64,000 nucleotides of DNA from Prorocentrum cordatum. Taxonomy: Eukaryota > Sar > Dinophyceae > Prorocentrales > Prorocentraceae. The stretch covers positions 1,204,839 to 1,268,838 of the forward strand of contig CAUYUJ010005669.1 in the NCBI GenBank assembly GCA_963575745.1, given 5' to 3'. The translations under genes and the position numbers were made by a program. Position 1 is the first letter of the stretch. Each line of letters opens with the position of its first letter. The notes beneath the pieces were generated by a model. That model was not told the origin of the DNA, searched no databases, and saw only the letters and a program-made list of their open reading frames with translations. Shown here piece after piece: positions 20,501 through 29,880 of the stretch.

Positions 20501-20768
20501 CAACGAATGGCTCAAGGCCGTCCGAAACTTTGGGTTTAACCTGCCTATGTGCCTTGAGCCCGCGAGCCGTGAAGCATTGCTTGAGCCAAGAGCTGAGAAG
20601 AACATTGCCGAACCTGCGACTGCCTGGATTGCTTTGGCGAAGCGCTGGGGATGCCTTGGACGTCCTGTGCAGTGCACAGCGGCGGTGGAAAATTTGGATG
20701 CCAGCGAGCTGCCAACCAAATTTTACATGGTGGCCCGCCTCCCGACGCAATGCTACGTCCAAAAATGA
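20484..20768 (+). CDS. Unidentified short coding-like frame
   Basis: 94 codons of balanced composition (A-L-L-E-P-R-A-E-K-N-I-A-E-P-A-T-A-W-I-A-L-A-K-R near the middle). No family recognised; could be chance. Confidence 0.22.
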   Translation: MGQTRRNEWLKAVRNFGFNLPMCLEPASREALLEPRAEKNIAEPATAWIALAKRWGCLGRPVQCTAAVENLDASELPTKFYMVARLPTQCYVQK

Positions 20769-20804
20769 GATGGTCTCCAATAACGATGTTTGCCTGCTTG
20801 GCAA

Positions 20805-20965
20805 GAGACAGAGAGAGAGGGTGAGAGAAAGTGACAGAGAGAGAGAGAGAAAACAACAAAAAAAAAATGACAACTTCAACGACGACGAAGACGAAAACGG
20901 CAACGACGGCGTCGACGGTGGCGCCAAAAGAGACGGAGACGGAGACGGCGAAGCGGCGACGGCGA
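20805..20965. repeat. GA tract and ACG/GAC microsatellite
   Basis: A GA run (20810-20852), an A8 run, then an interrupted ACG/GAC trinucleotide tract. Confidence 0.8.
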
Positions 20966-20989
20966 CTGCGATTGCGACGACGAATGGCG

Positions 20990-21600
20990 GACGCCGCCGC
21001 AGCGAGGACGAGAGAGGCCCCAGCCCCACCACAGATTGCGCTCCATGCGCACCGACGACCGCTTGTGCCGGCGCTCGTTGGTGGTGGGATTGTACCACGA
21101 AACCTGCGGTAACAGCGCTCTGCCCCGCCCTCTCGCGTTGGAGCTCGACCTATACTCCCCTCTTTCCCTCATCGCTTTGCTTCCACCCTCGGGTGCGCCA
21201 CTAAGGAGGGCCAGGAAGATGGGGATTTGCACATCATTGATCACCATGGCCCGAGGCACGTGTGCGAACGGGGCGGCCTGGGGAATGTACTGAAGGAAAT
21301 GGCCACGAGATCTGGGAGATGTCATGGCCCCGGCCATGATATCCACACATCGCTATCGAACACATCCAAAAAGACACTTGGCAAAGGGCGGTTTAGTTGC
21401 GTGGGCTGGGGGCGGAATCAAAATTGGATTGGGCGCGTCTTTCGGACCAGGTGGACGGGCACCGCCTCGCGACATACGTGGGGGGGCGCAAAGCGTGGCA
21501 ACGATCAACATGTCACACGGCGAGAAATGGCGGGATCCCCACTGAAAAAAAAAAACGGCAACTACCGCTAGAACCGCTTGCGGGGGGAATCCGGCACGCA
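20990..21600 (-). CDS. Unidentified coding-like frames (minus)
   Basis: Two adjacent minus frames read like protein. 21353-21601 includes F-S-P-C-D-M-L-I-V-A-T-L then a Pro/Ala/Lys stretch. 20990-21346 includes M-V-I-N-D-V-Q-I-P-I-F-L-A-L-L-S-G-A-P-E and a basic tail. They could be parts of one interrupted protein. No family motif recognised. Confidence 0.25.
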
Positions 21601-21699
21601 AAAGAACCTGAACGCGAGGGGGAACGGGTCACCGGTCTGTATACGGCGCGCACAGAACAGATCACAGCTACAATTCTGTCCGGCTTCGATACCCGCAAG

Positions 21700-22310
21700 G
21701 CAGGCCTCAACGTGGCACTATGTATTGTGACACCATGATATTCCCATATTGCCCGTGCGCGTGCGCTCACTCATACGAGCGCCGGACAAACAGAGAGCAA
21801 TAAATAAGGTCCATCCGAACTTCAACAACTGAACGGTGAAGACCACTGGTGTCACTCGTATGATGAGGGCCCCCCGTGGAATCACGCATTGTGACACCGC
21901 GCACGTTCCCCATTGCCCTCGCGCGCGCGTAAGCGCGCGTACGCTCGCTCTCGCGTGCGCAGTACAGAAACTAAGAACGACGTCGGAAACAGAATGGTGA
22001 AGACCACTTAGTCCATTCGCCTTCTGAAGGCATCAAGGTGGAATAATGTATTGTGACACTGCGCCTAGTCCTCATTATCCACGCGCGCGACTACGCGCGC
22101 GTACGTGCGCTCGCGCTCGCTCTCACGTGCGCAATCAAACCAAAACCTATTGCTCCACTCGCATCCTGAATTTTTTAACCTGGCATAATGCATTTTGTGA
22201 CATTGCACAATTTCCTCATTGCCCGCGAGCGCGTACGAACGTTTGCGCTCGCTCTCGCGTGCACAAACTAACCGGACAAGAACGGGAAGCAGCTTGTGCC
22301 CACTAAGTAT
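21700..22310. repeat. Degenerate 145-165 bp tandem repeat, four copies
   Basis: Each copy begins near a GTGGAATNATGNATTGTGACA block (about 21712, 21878, 22038 and 22182), followed by CATTGCCC and an alternating CG-rich stretch (GCGCGCGTACG...CTCGCTCTC). The alternating purine-pyrimidine stretches are of the type that can adopt Z-DNA. Confidence 0.75.
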
Positions 22311-22339
22311 GTGAAGTGTTCTCTGTTAATGGTCTGCCG

Positions 22340-22620
22340 CGCAGATATGTCGTGGCGTGCGTGCGTGTGCGCGTGCGCGTGCGTGTGCGCGTGCGCGTGC
22401 GCGCGTGGAATATGTGAATGTGTGTCCGTGCGTGGTGGTCTGCGGCACTGCTGTGTTATGCCGTGCTGCTCGTCCGTGCTCCTGCGGTCTGCGTGAACGT
22501 ATGTTGCCTCTCTGTATGTGCGTGTGTGTGTGCGTGTGTCTGCGTGTGCGTGTGCGCGTGCGTGTGTGTGTACCTGTGTGCGTGCGCCTATGTGCGTGTG
22601 CCTACGGGTGCGGCTGCGTG
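22340..22620. repeat. GTGC/GCGT alternating microsatellite
   Basis: Mostly alternating purine-pyrimidine (GTGCGCGT) interrupted near 22425-22515. Z-DNA-prone composition. Confidence 0.85.
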
Positions 22621-23285
22621 CAAAAATGTTCCGTGTGTTCTGCCGTGCTCCTGCGTGTTATTCCGTGCTCCTGTGTGTTCTGCCGTGCTCCTGTGTATTA
22701 TGCCATGGCCCTGCTCTGCCGTGCTCCTATGTGTGCTGCCAAGCTCCTGCAAGCTCTGCCGTCCTCCTCCTGTGTGTGCTGCTGTGCTGCTGCTAGTACT
22801 GCCGTGCTCCTGTGTTTGTGTGATATGCCTCGCTCCTGTGTTGTCTGTCATGCTCCTGTGTGTTCTGCCGTGCTCCCATGTACTAGGTGTGTTCTGCCGT
22901 GCACCTGTGTTCTGCCGTGCCCCTGCGCGTTCTGCCGTCAATTCGGCCATGCACATGTGTTCGGCGGTGCACCTGCGTCTTCTGCCGTGCTCCCGCGCGC
23001 TTTGCCGCTATCCTGCTTGTTCTGCCGTGTTCCTATGTGTGTTGTGTGGTCTGCCTCGCTCCTGTGTTCTGCCGTGCTCCTGCGGTTTCTGCCGCGCTCC
23101 AGCTTGTTGTGCCGTGCTCTGCCGCGCCCCTCCTGCTCCCGTGGTCTGCCGTGCTCCTACGTGGTCTGCCGTGCTCCTGTGTGTTCTGCCGTGCTCCTGT
23201 GTGATACCGTGTTCCTATGTGTTATGTGTGTTCTGCGGTGTGCCTGCGTGTTCTGCCGTGCCCCCATGCATTACACGCGCTCTGC
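22621..23285. repeat. Minisatellite of TGCCGTGCTCCTGTGTGTTC type
   Basis: More than 25 imperfect head-to-tail copies of an 18-21 bp unit (TGTGTTCTGCCGTGCTCC). It keeps two plus frames open (398 and 339 codons), giving Cys-rich repeats such as C-R-A-P-V-C-S-A-V-L. I treat these as repeat artefacts. Confidence 0.9.
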
Positions 23286-23289
23286 CATG

Positions 23290-23520
23290 CCCCGTGCCCT
23301 TGCGCGTCGCCCATCGAGGGGCGGCGCCCGAACCGCGGGTGAAACGAACACCGCCTTGGGCCATGGGGCCTCAAAGGATGCCCATCCAGACGCCCAGAAA
23401 GCTCGCTCACCAGAAACCGAGCTGCAGCAGCTCATAGGCAACGCGGACAAGGTGGATCGCAAGACCCCAGTGCCAGCAAGGCCCAAGCGAAATCGATCGA
23501 TAGCGAGACAGAAAAAGCAG
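23290..23520. other. LINE-2 3' flank
   Basis: Sequence between the minisatellite and the last LINE-2 stop; the plus frame running through it is an extension of the minisatellite frame. May include the LINE-2 3' UTR. Confidence 0.4.
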
Positions 23521-25191
23521 CTACACTCGCGGCGCTACCAGCCCCTCGGCTAGAGGCAGACCTGTCAAGGGGTGCAGACCCTCAACAAGCCTGTCGCGGC
23601 GCCGCGATCGAACCTTGTCTGCCCGGGACTTACAGAGGTGCACGGCGGGCAGATCGCCCTCGCATTCTTTGCCCAACAACTTGCCTTGCTTCCGAGCGTG
23701 CGCCCCGCATCTCCTGCGTGCGGTAGACGGCGCTCGCAAAAGCAACAGGTGCCCCAAATGCTCCCCCACCTCTGGCATGGCGCTGGCCTCAGCTGGTGGA
23801 GGCTCCTCTGGGGCAGGACTATATTGGCGCGCTGGCTCGCCGTCAGCCGCGACGCCTGCATCGCTGGCGCTGGCCGCGGCCACTGCGGGCTTGGCCGCGC
23901 GCCCCCGTGCCCTCCGAGGGGGGCCCGGCTCGAAACTTGTCGACGGGGGCCTCTTGCATGCTAGCGCTGGCCGGGCTCGCGAGATCCCCCTCTGCAGCAA
24001 TCCTGCCCCCGCTGGTTCGGGCCTTCGCCTTCTGCCAGGGGTCGGGGGGCCACCTGCAGCAGTCGAGCGGCCATCTCGCAACGTTTTTCCCCCGAACTCC
24101 CCCCGCCTGGACGACGACAATCGCGACGGCGACCCTCCCACCTCGCCCATATCAGCATGGCCAGCAGGGCCAGGCTGCCGTCTGGGCGAGCGGCTGTTGC
24201 TGGTGGGCGGCCCTGGCCCAGGCGAGTCCTCGCGCTGCCGCGAAGCTGCCAGCGCTGCCGCCGCCGCAACGCCAGCTCCTAACCCAGGTTCGGCAGCTCT
24301 CGGCGCGGGTCTGCTTGCACTCTCAAGAATGGCCATAGCTCGCATCTGCGAGAACGCCGTGGCTTTAGAAGGTCGGCCCCAGAGACCCTTGATAGAGCAG
24401 TCTGAAAACGCCGCTTCGTTGCATAACACGCAGCGAATGCCATGTTTGCCCGCCGCAAAATCATGCTGACCGAAGAAAAGAGCAGGCGGCAGCGGGGGAG
24501 GGCGAGGCACTCGGGGCTCGTCCTCCTGCGGCGACCACCGCTTGGAGCTCAACACCTGGGAGCCTGCCCCGGCCTCAAACTTCGCGCGGCTGGCGGCATC
24601 TGCGAGCCCCCCATCGCTGCTTTCGTAAAAATCCGGGCTAAACGCGAAAACGTGCAAATCGACAGCGGCGAAAGTGCCGAACCGCGCGTTTCCCGACCGC
24701 GCCGGGCCCCCCACCCCAAGATTGGCCGCCTCCTCGGGCGTCTTGTGCGAAGGCGCTCGAGCGAAACTGGGCGGATCGCGACCCTGCCTGGCCGTCTCTG
24801 CTCGGATGGCCCTCGAAATCTGATCACACATCGCAGAAGCCGACGCCTCGCCCTCGCTCCAACGGGCGCCGCCCTGCACCAACGAGAGGTGATCACTAAC
24901 AATGCGAGCGATGGCAGGCGAGGCCGAAACCGCTCGCAGCCCTGCGCATAGAGCAGCCCCGGGCACCGATTGCATCCAAGGCATGCTTCCAAATCTGGCC
25001 TTGGAGGGGCGGCAGTCGGGGCACAGCTGCGCGATGGCCCAAGCACAACGGGCCACCTCAGGAACGCCTACACTCTGGCCAGCCTCATCCGCGTAGACCG
25101 TGCCTTCCCAAGGGATATTCGGATAACCCCATTCAAAGCTCCGTTCAGGGGTCCTGGGTGGGCGCTCGGACAACGGCGGGGGCAGCGGCAT
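23521..25191 (-). CDS. LINE-2 RNase H domain and C-terminal tail, open frame
   Basis: 556 codons to a TAG. RNase H-like strands occupy residues 30-180: T-V-Y-A-D-E-A-G (first Asp at 35), A-R-C-A-W-A-I, M-Q-S-V-P-G-A-A-L-C-A-G-L where the family has Q-T-V-x-R-A-E-L (catalytic Glu missing), I-V-S-D-H (second Asp at 100), H-K-T-P-E-E-A-A, then G-N-A-R-F-G with the final Asp not in place. The tail has H-D-F...C-V-L-C-N-E (about residues 255-275), a Cys/His site like that in LINE-1, a Pro/Ser-rich disordered part and a basic end. The domain is recognisable but probably inactive. Confidence 0.72.
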   Translation of the reverse strand: MPLPPPLSERPPRTPERSFEWGYPNIPWEGTVYADEAGQSVGVPEVARCAWAIAQLCPDCRPSKARFGSMPWMQSVPGAALCAGLRAVSASPAIARIVSDHLSLVQGGARWSEGEASASAMCDQISRAIRAETARQGRDPPSFARAPSHKTPEEAANLGVGGPARSGNARFGTFAAVDLHVFAFSPDFYESSDGGLADAASRAKFEAGAGSQVLSSKRWSPQEDEPRVPRPPPLPPALFFGQHDFAAGKHGIRCVLCNEAAFSDCSIKGLWGRPSKATAFSQMRAMAILESASRPAPRAAEPGLGAGVAAAAALAASRQREDSPGPGPPTSNSRSPRRQPGPAGHADMGEVGGSPSRLSSSRRGEFGGKTLRDGRSTAAGGPPTPGRRRRPEPAGAGLLQRGISRARPALACKRPPSTSFEPGPPRRARGRAAKPAVAAASASDAGVAADGEPARQYSPAPEEPPPAEASAMPEVGEHLGHLLLLRAPSTARRRCGAHARKQGKLLGKECEGDLPAVHLCKSRADKVRSRRRDRLVEGLHPLTGLPLAEGLVAPRV

Positions 25192-25667
25192 GGCGTAGCA
25201 TGTCGAAACGAACCAAAGATGGCGGGATCGGCCGACTGCAGCACCTCGTTACGCATCAGCACGCGCACCTGGACCTCGCGCTTCTGCCCGCGCGCTCGCT
25301 CCCCGGGCGACGGCAAAATGTCCCCCTCAAGCAGCGCTGGGCAATCAAGCCAACGACGTCCTAGGGTCTCAGGTTTCTCACAGCAGGCCAAGCATGTGGG
25401 AGACTGGCAAAAGCCTTGCCGACGTTTGGGCGCCCTCGTCCACATCGCCCCTGGCCACAAGCATTGCAGCGCACCCAACTCCGCCGCCTGCGAAGTCGCC
25501 CTCGCCCCTTGCACGCACGCACGCAGACCCCTGCACCAGATCTGCCCCTCTGATCGATCAGGGATGCGCTGCTCCAACTCGCGCCTGCCATCGCTGGGCG
25601 CCTGCCTCCAGCAGGTCGCGAACGTCGCAGAGCGCTGTCTGGAAGGGCGAAATCTCTTGACCCCCAT
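25068..25667 (-). pseudogene. LINE-2 zinc-knuckle connection segment
   Basis: Overlaps the end of the RT frame. Contains C-L-A-C followed by E-T-L-G-R-R-W-L-D-C-P (about residues 86-105), equivalent to the CxC...T-x2-HR-x3-C knuckle of LINE-1 with the His replaced by Arg. A second Cys cluster lies just upstream in overlapping frames. Frame changes separate it from both RT and RNase H. Confidence 0.6.
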
Positions 25668-26922
25668 CCGACACCAGGTGATAGGCTGAAGACATCACCC
25701 AATCCACTCGCCGCAGCGTCATCGAGAATACAAGTAGGGGCCCAGTAACCTTGGACCATATCTCGCTTTTGCCCATGCTGCCCTGAACGACTTGCCACGC
25801 GCATTGCAGACGCGTGAGAGACATCTTGGCGTCCCACACCATGGGCGCATACATGCGCAGCAGCTCCATCGTGGCTTCGCACGTGGGATCGCACTTGGGA
25901 TCGGGCTGCATCACCAGAGCCGCGGCCAACGAAGCCGCCGCCCTTGCGCCCGCCAGTGCGCCAGCTACTGCGCGCACGGGCCTGGGCACATGATCAGCCG
26001 CGCACGTCGCCGCCGCCCCGTCAAGGACAAAGGGCGCCAACCCAGTGGCTGGGATCATTGTCATCCGCCTGCCCCCGGCAATGCTCTCCAGTGCGCGTCG
26101 CCGTCGCACGCGCAATCGCAGCGCAGCTGCTCCGGCCGCCCCCCGCAGACGCCGGGGTTGCACCGCGGTCAGCTCGCGCCCAAGACTTCTCACCCATCGA
26201 TGTTGCCTGATGGCTCGTCTCAGCACCGCACTGCGAATCGCGTCTTCAGCGTGGGCACCCGAAGCCACGAAACCCAATTTCTCGGTCTGGACTGGGAGGT
26301 GGAGGTCTTCAAGCGCGGCAAGCGTCTCATCTGCAGCCTGCCAAACCTCCTCCGCACACAGGTGACCTGGACCAGCCCAGCGCATCGATATGTCATCCAC
26401 CAACTGCCGCGGGATGACCGTGGGACGCATCGCGGTGCGTCGTCGCATCGATCTGTAGAGAAGCACTTCCAATACTGTCGTCGCATGTGAGCATCCAGCC
26501 ACGGCGCCCAGCTCAGATTGGAAGAAAACCGAGGCACTGTCATGTGCTCGAAGGGCGCGCGGCTGTCTGTATACATGCACTAGCAACCAAGCCAGGCGTG
26601 GCAGATACTGCGCCGCGATCGCCTCCCTCAAGAGAATCGTTGGACCAATGCGCTCAAAGCACTTCCAGAGATCCACCATGAAGGTAACTGTCTCGTTGCC
26701 CAAGGCCACGTCAACTTGGTTGTCTAATCTCAGCGAGAACGCCGATGCTGCAGAGCCCCGCCCATGGCCCGTTCCCCAACTGCGGGCGCTGCGGTGCTCC
26801 TGGATCCACATAATCGATAGCGGTCGTCTCGCCCGCCCCCAGATGCGGACGAGCGCATTGGGCAATCCAATCAAACGCGCGCCTCCGTCTGGTTTCGGCA
26901 GTCTGACCAAGATGGAGGCCAA
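25558..26922 (-). CDS. LINE-2 reverse transcriptase core, open frame
   Basis: 454 uninterrupted codons. Residues 1-35: I-L-V-R-L-P-K-P-D-G-G-A-R-L-I (fingers). Residues 83-90: motif A V-D-L-W-K-C-F-E with the catalytic Asp at 84. Residues 143-149: G-C-S-H-A-T-T (motif B region). Residues 175-180: motif C V-D-D-I-S-M with both Asp present. Residues 247-270: L-G followed by a basic thumb. All three metal-binding Asp are intact. After about residue 300 the Ala/Arg-rich and Trp-containing connection region follows. The RT palm could fold, but the element lacks a complete endonuclease and the fingers are frameshifted. Confidence 0.82.
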   Translation of the reverse strand: MASILVRLPKPDGGARLIGLPNALVRIWGRARRPLSIMWIQEHRSARSWGTGHGRGSAASAFSLRLDNQVDVALGNETVTFMVDLWKCFERIGPTILLREAIAAQYLPRLAWLLVHVYRQPRALRAHDSASVFFQSELGAVAGCSHATTVLEVLLYRSMRRRTAMRPTVIPRQLVDDISMRWAGPGHLCAEEVWQAADETLAALEDLHLPVQTEKLGFVASGAHAEDAIRSAVLRRAIRQHRWVRSLGRELTAVQPRRLRGAAGAAALRLRVRRRRALESIAGGRRMTMIPATGLAPFVLDGAAATCAADHVPRPVRAVAGALAGARAAASLAAALVMQPDPKCDPTCEATMELLRMYAPMVWDAKMSLTRLQCAWQVVQGSMGKSEIWSKVTGPLLVFSMTLRRVDWVMSSAYHLVSDGGQEISPFQTALCDVRDLLEAGAQRWQARVGAAHP

Positions 26923-26934
26923 GCGGTCGGGAGG

Positions 26935-27291
26935 TCAGCCCAACAGGCTCTCGCATGCAGCGAAAAGCAGAGATATCGTCATCAGCCCCATGTCCGACAG
27001 GTGCTGCAACTGACGTGGATGCATCCCAGTTTGGCCGACCGCTGATTTGGGCGGGCCAGGTAAACAGCACCAGACGTAGCTGCGCCACCGTGATCGGTTC
27101 CAGCTCAGGCCAGTGCCCCGCACCTGCAGACAGCCCCGCTGGCGCCAGCCCATGATGTGACCATATGCCTGCCCACTGCTGTAGCTCCGCGTCGGCAAGC
27201 TCAGCTGGCTGGCAGGAGCCTCTGGTCGGGGGCACTTCCATCTGTGCCCTGGGCTTCGTGAAACGATGCGCCTGTCCCGCGCCCCCCGCAA
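26935..27291 (-). pseudogene. LINE-2 RT, first block
   Basis: The last 35 codons carry the RT finger block G-M-H-P-R-Q-L-Q-H-L-S-D-M-G-L, then L-L-F-A-A-C-E-S-L-L-G (compare G-x-DGxHP...LSDxGL in LINE-1). The upstream part of the same protein reads in the overlapping frame at 26711-27241 (L-R-L-V-L-F-T-W-P-A), so a frameshift lies around 27030. It stops at 26935; the RT continues in the next frame. Confidence 0.65.
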
Positions 27292-27313
27292 AGGCTGCTC
27301 GCGCCCACTCCTG

Positions 27314-27700
27314 CTAGGCTTGGTGCGCCTTGGCCTTTGCAGCTCGGCTCAGCAGCTCGTGCTGGTCCTGGACCCGCGTTAGCATCTCCTCGAACTGCTC
27401 ATGATGGAGGCAGTCCAAGCCGGCAGTGAAAAAGGCGCGCGCCTCAGCTGACAGGTGTTGGAGCACCTGCTGACTGCGCTCCACGCGCTGCATGTACTTG
27501 CTCAGTTCCTGGACCTGGTGAGCCAGTCGGCGGAGCACGCGAGAGGTGTGGCGCTCGGTGTCGCCCTGCTGGAAGCTTCTGACATCCTTCGCCAGCGCCG
27601 CCGGTACGCCTCGCAGATGCCGCGCCCAGCTTGCAGCGACAGCCCAGGCTGTGGCTTGCTGGCCGTGCCTGGCCCGTCGCCGAGCAGGCCGCCACGCCAC
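27314..27700 (-). pseudogene. LINE-2 linker before RT
   Basis: 128 codons: an Arg/Ala-rich start with W-A-R-H-L-R, then a helical Gln/Glu/Leu region (H-Q-V-Q-E-L-S-K-Y-M-Q-R-V). Corresponds in position to the LINE-1 linker. The frame differs from both neighbours, so frameshifts flank it. Confidence 0.5.
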
Positions 27701-27730
27701 CTGCTCAGTGACAGGCTCAGGGGGCCCCGC

Positions 27731-28195
27731 TCACCCGCAGTGTGCTTGGCGCGACCTGCCCACCAAGTCGTGTCGGTTAGCTGGCTCCTGCTCCACATCG
27801 ACAAGTACCATGTCCCACGCTGCCACCAGCTGCTGCACACTGCTCGCCCCCTGCACCGTTTGTATGGCTGAACTCCAGTCGACACGGAAGCGCGCGCATC
27901 CAGGGCGGGTTTCTCGCGGGAAAGCCCTGGGCTGTTTCAACACACGGCGCTGTAGCTGTAATCGCCCTCGTGGCAAGAAAAAGCATACTGGCTGATGTGG
28001 CCACAACATTGAATACACTTGCATCTCCACTCTGTATGCTGCAGCCTAAGCCAAAGATCTGTGCAAGATGCCATAGTCCAGAACCCGACCAGGCTGAGAC
28101 TGTGGGCAGGTTGGCAGCAAGGGGGCGCAGCAAGCACCGTGTACCAATTGTAACCAGTCATGTTCCGATAACTCCTCAGGCGTCATGTTGAAATC
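27731..28195 (-). pseudogene. LINE-2 endonuclease C-terminal part
   Basis: One minus frame reading G-D-F-N-M-T-P-E-E-L at the top, then R-V-L-D-Y-G-I-L-H-R-S-L-A, an in-frame TAG (28048-28046), then Y-S-M-L-W-P-H-Q-P-V, then R-V-L-K-Q-P-R-A-F-P. This is the closing half of an EEP domain: GDFN Asp/Asn, the Leu-Asp-Tyr segment and the final catalytic His in P-H-x-P-V. The N-terminal half is absent because the element is truncated. It ends with a stop at about 27731. Confidence 0.72.
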
Positions 28196-28200
28196 CCCGA

Positions 28201-28490
28201 GGGTGCCCCGAGACTCACTCACTCCTTCAAAAAATCAACTTGCTCGACGGCATCTCCCTTCTAGCCTTGTCACTTCCGGCGGGCCTCGCAGGACTCCAGA
28301 TGACCTACCCAGCGAGCCCCAAGAGTGGCCCAGAAGGACCCTAAAACGGCCCCCTGGGACCCCACGAGTACCCAAAGAAAGCTCGAAGAGGAGACTGGGA
28401 GGCGATTATGGCCATCTCCGAAGCAAACAGATTACCACAAGAGACTCTTGAAAGAGACCCCGACAAATCCCCGAATTGGCGAGCTGGGGG
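28201..28490. other. Dispersed GC-rich repeat, 5' flank of LINE-2
   Basis: Contains direct CCAAGAGTGGCC / GGACCC / AAAACGGCCCC type motifs like those at 7.4, 30.4-31.1 and 38.9-40.2 kb. No gene. Confidence 0.5.
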
Positions 28491-28640
28491 GCTGCCCGAG
28501 CTGACCCCAGCTTCGGTTTGACGGGTGTCTGCCCTCACTCTTCCACTATTTGCTCGGGCTGCTCGAGCTGACCCCAGCTTCGGTTCGACGGGTGTCCGGC
28601 CGCACTCTCCCTCTATATGCTCCTCCACTTCCTTGCTGAC
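28491..28640. repeat. 69-bp direct duplication
   Basis: Two adjacent copies of GCTG(C/T)(C/T)CGAGCTGACCCCAGCTTCGGTT(T/C)GACGGGTGTC with similar 3' parts, starting near 28492 and 28560. Confidence 0.85.
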
Positions 28641-29880
28641 AGCAACTCGCGTAGGGATCGGTTCTGGACGGGCTGCTGGTGGGGATGCTGGACAAGTCAA
28701 GAACTGAAAATTGCACGAGCAATGCGCTCACATGGTTCCGAAAACTGTCACTCTAGAGGCGAACTCCCTACCCCCTTGAAGTGCTGGGCATCTAGACAGC
28801 ACACCTTCGCCGCTAGATAACACCCCATGGTCGCCGCGAGAGGAGGACTATGACGGAGACGACCAGCATGACGAGGACATGTTCGATTATTATTTACCAT
28901 AGTGCGGCCAAGGACTTGAGCAGCACAGCAGTTCGCCTCGTCATGAGCGAAATCCGCCACCGTACCCACGGTCACATAGAGGAATGGTATGCTGCCATGG
29001 CTGATTTGCAAGGTTTCTGTAGCTGTCCAACGTCCCAATCCTCCTCCTCCTCCTCCTCATCCTCCTCCTCCTCCTCCTCCTCCTCCTCCTCCTCCTCCTC
29101 CTACCGGCACAGTCTCTGCATCCCCCATGTCTCCCTCTGAAGGCTCCTTGGGCGCGCAGACGCCTTTTGGCGCTCTCCAAAGGCTCCCAGGTGGCCAACA
29201 ACTCTTCCAAGACGGCTCAGCAAGATCACCGGGCTTCCTTGAACTGGCTTCTGGGCTGTTTTTGCGCTGTCTCGTGATGGTCTTTAGCCCCAGTGGCGCC
29301 GCCGTCCAGGGTTGCAAGAGCGTTTCCATGACACGCAGGTCGGGGCTTGCGGGTTCGTCGGAAGTCGCTGAACAGCATTGGAGCATTGACTGGCTTTCAG
29401 ATGAGACGTCGGGGCATTTGTTTGCTGGTATTGGGATGCCGTGGCGTGTTTCTGGGCTGGCTTTGGGCTGTTTGAAAAAGTCGGACCCGCAGAACTTGAA
29501 TAAACCCCTAGACCTTCTCTTGATAAGCTCTAGGACCCCTAGCCCTTGATAAGCTCACATAAGCACGCGTGCACGCACACACGACCTTCACGCAAATGGA
29601 CAGAAGTATCAGAAAATCGCGGACCGAGCAGAGCCTACTACTGACAACGATACACACTGACGCATTCAATGCGAAGCCATGCAAACCAATGCAAATATTG
29701 AATAACAATGTAACGCCTCAGAACGGCAGTGCGATTCGACGAACTATCGTGGAAATGATACGCAATGGCCGTGCAACGCATTGCAACTCAACGCAAACGA
29801 AGGAGACGTGGAACCCAAAATATGGAGCGGTTGGGAGGTCGGCACTTGCGATCGTTGCAATCGTCCGATATTAGGGTCTT
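28641..29880. other. No gene recognised; TCC microsatellite 29038-29103
   Basis: A TCC tract splits this interval. Frames downstream of it (29104-29549 on both strands) belong to the dispersed CTTTGG/CTTGGG repeat family. From 29570 to 29850 many GCAA/GCAT/ACGCA words recur without a fixed period. Confidence 0.45.

Larger units (their letters stand above)
23521..28200 (-). mobile_element. LINE-2: 5'-truncated non-LTR retrotransposon
   Basis: Second LINE of the same architecture, on the minus strand. It starts abruptly at the endonuclease GDFNM motif (about 28195) and runs through endonuclease tail, linker, RT, zinc knuckle, RNase H and Cys-containing tail to a TAG at about 23521. Truncation at the 5' end is typical of incomplete reverse transcription. 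It is better preserved than LINE-1: the RT core is one open frame of 454 codons and the 3' part one of 556 codons. Confidence 0.85.

Noticed and set aside
20239-21204. 321-codon plus-strand ORF
   Set aside because: Its first part is antisense to the actin pseudogene and its last part translates GA and GAC repeats; only 20484-20768 is kept as a weak candidate.
22357-23553. 398-codon Cys-rich secreted protein
   Set aside because: Composed of an 18-21 bp minisatellite, with a second overlapping frame just as long and no signal peptide or stable domain.
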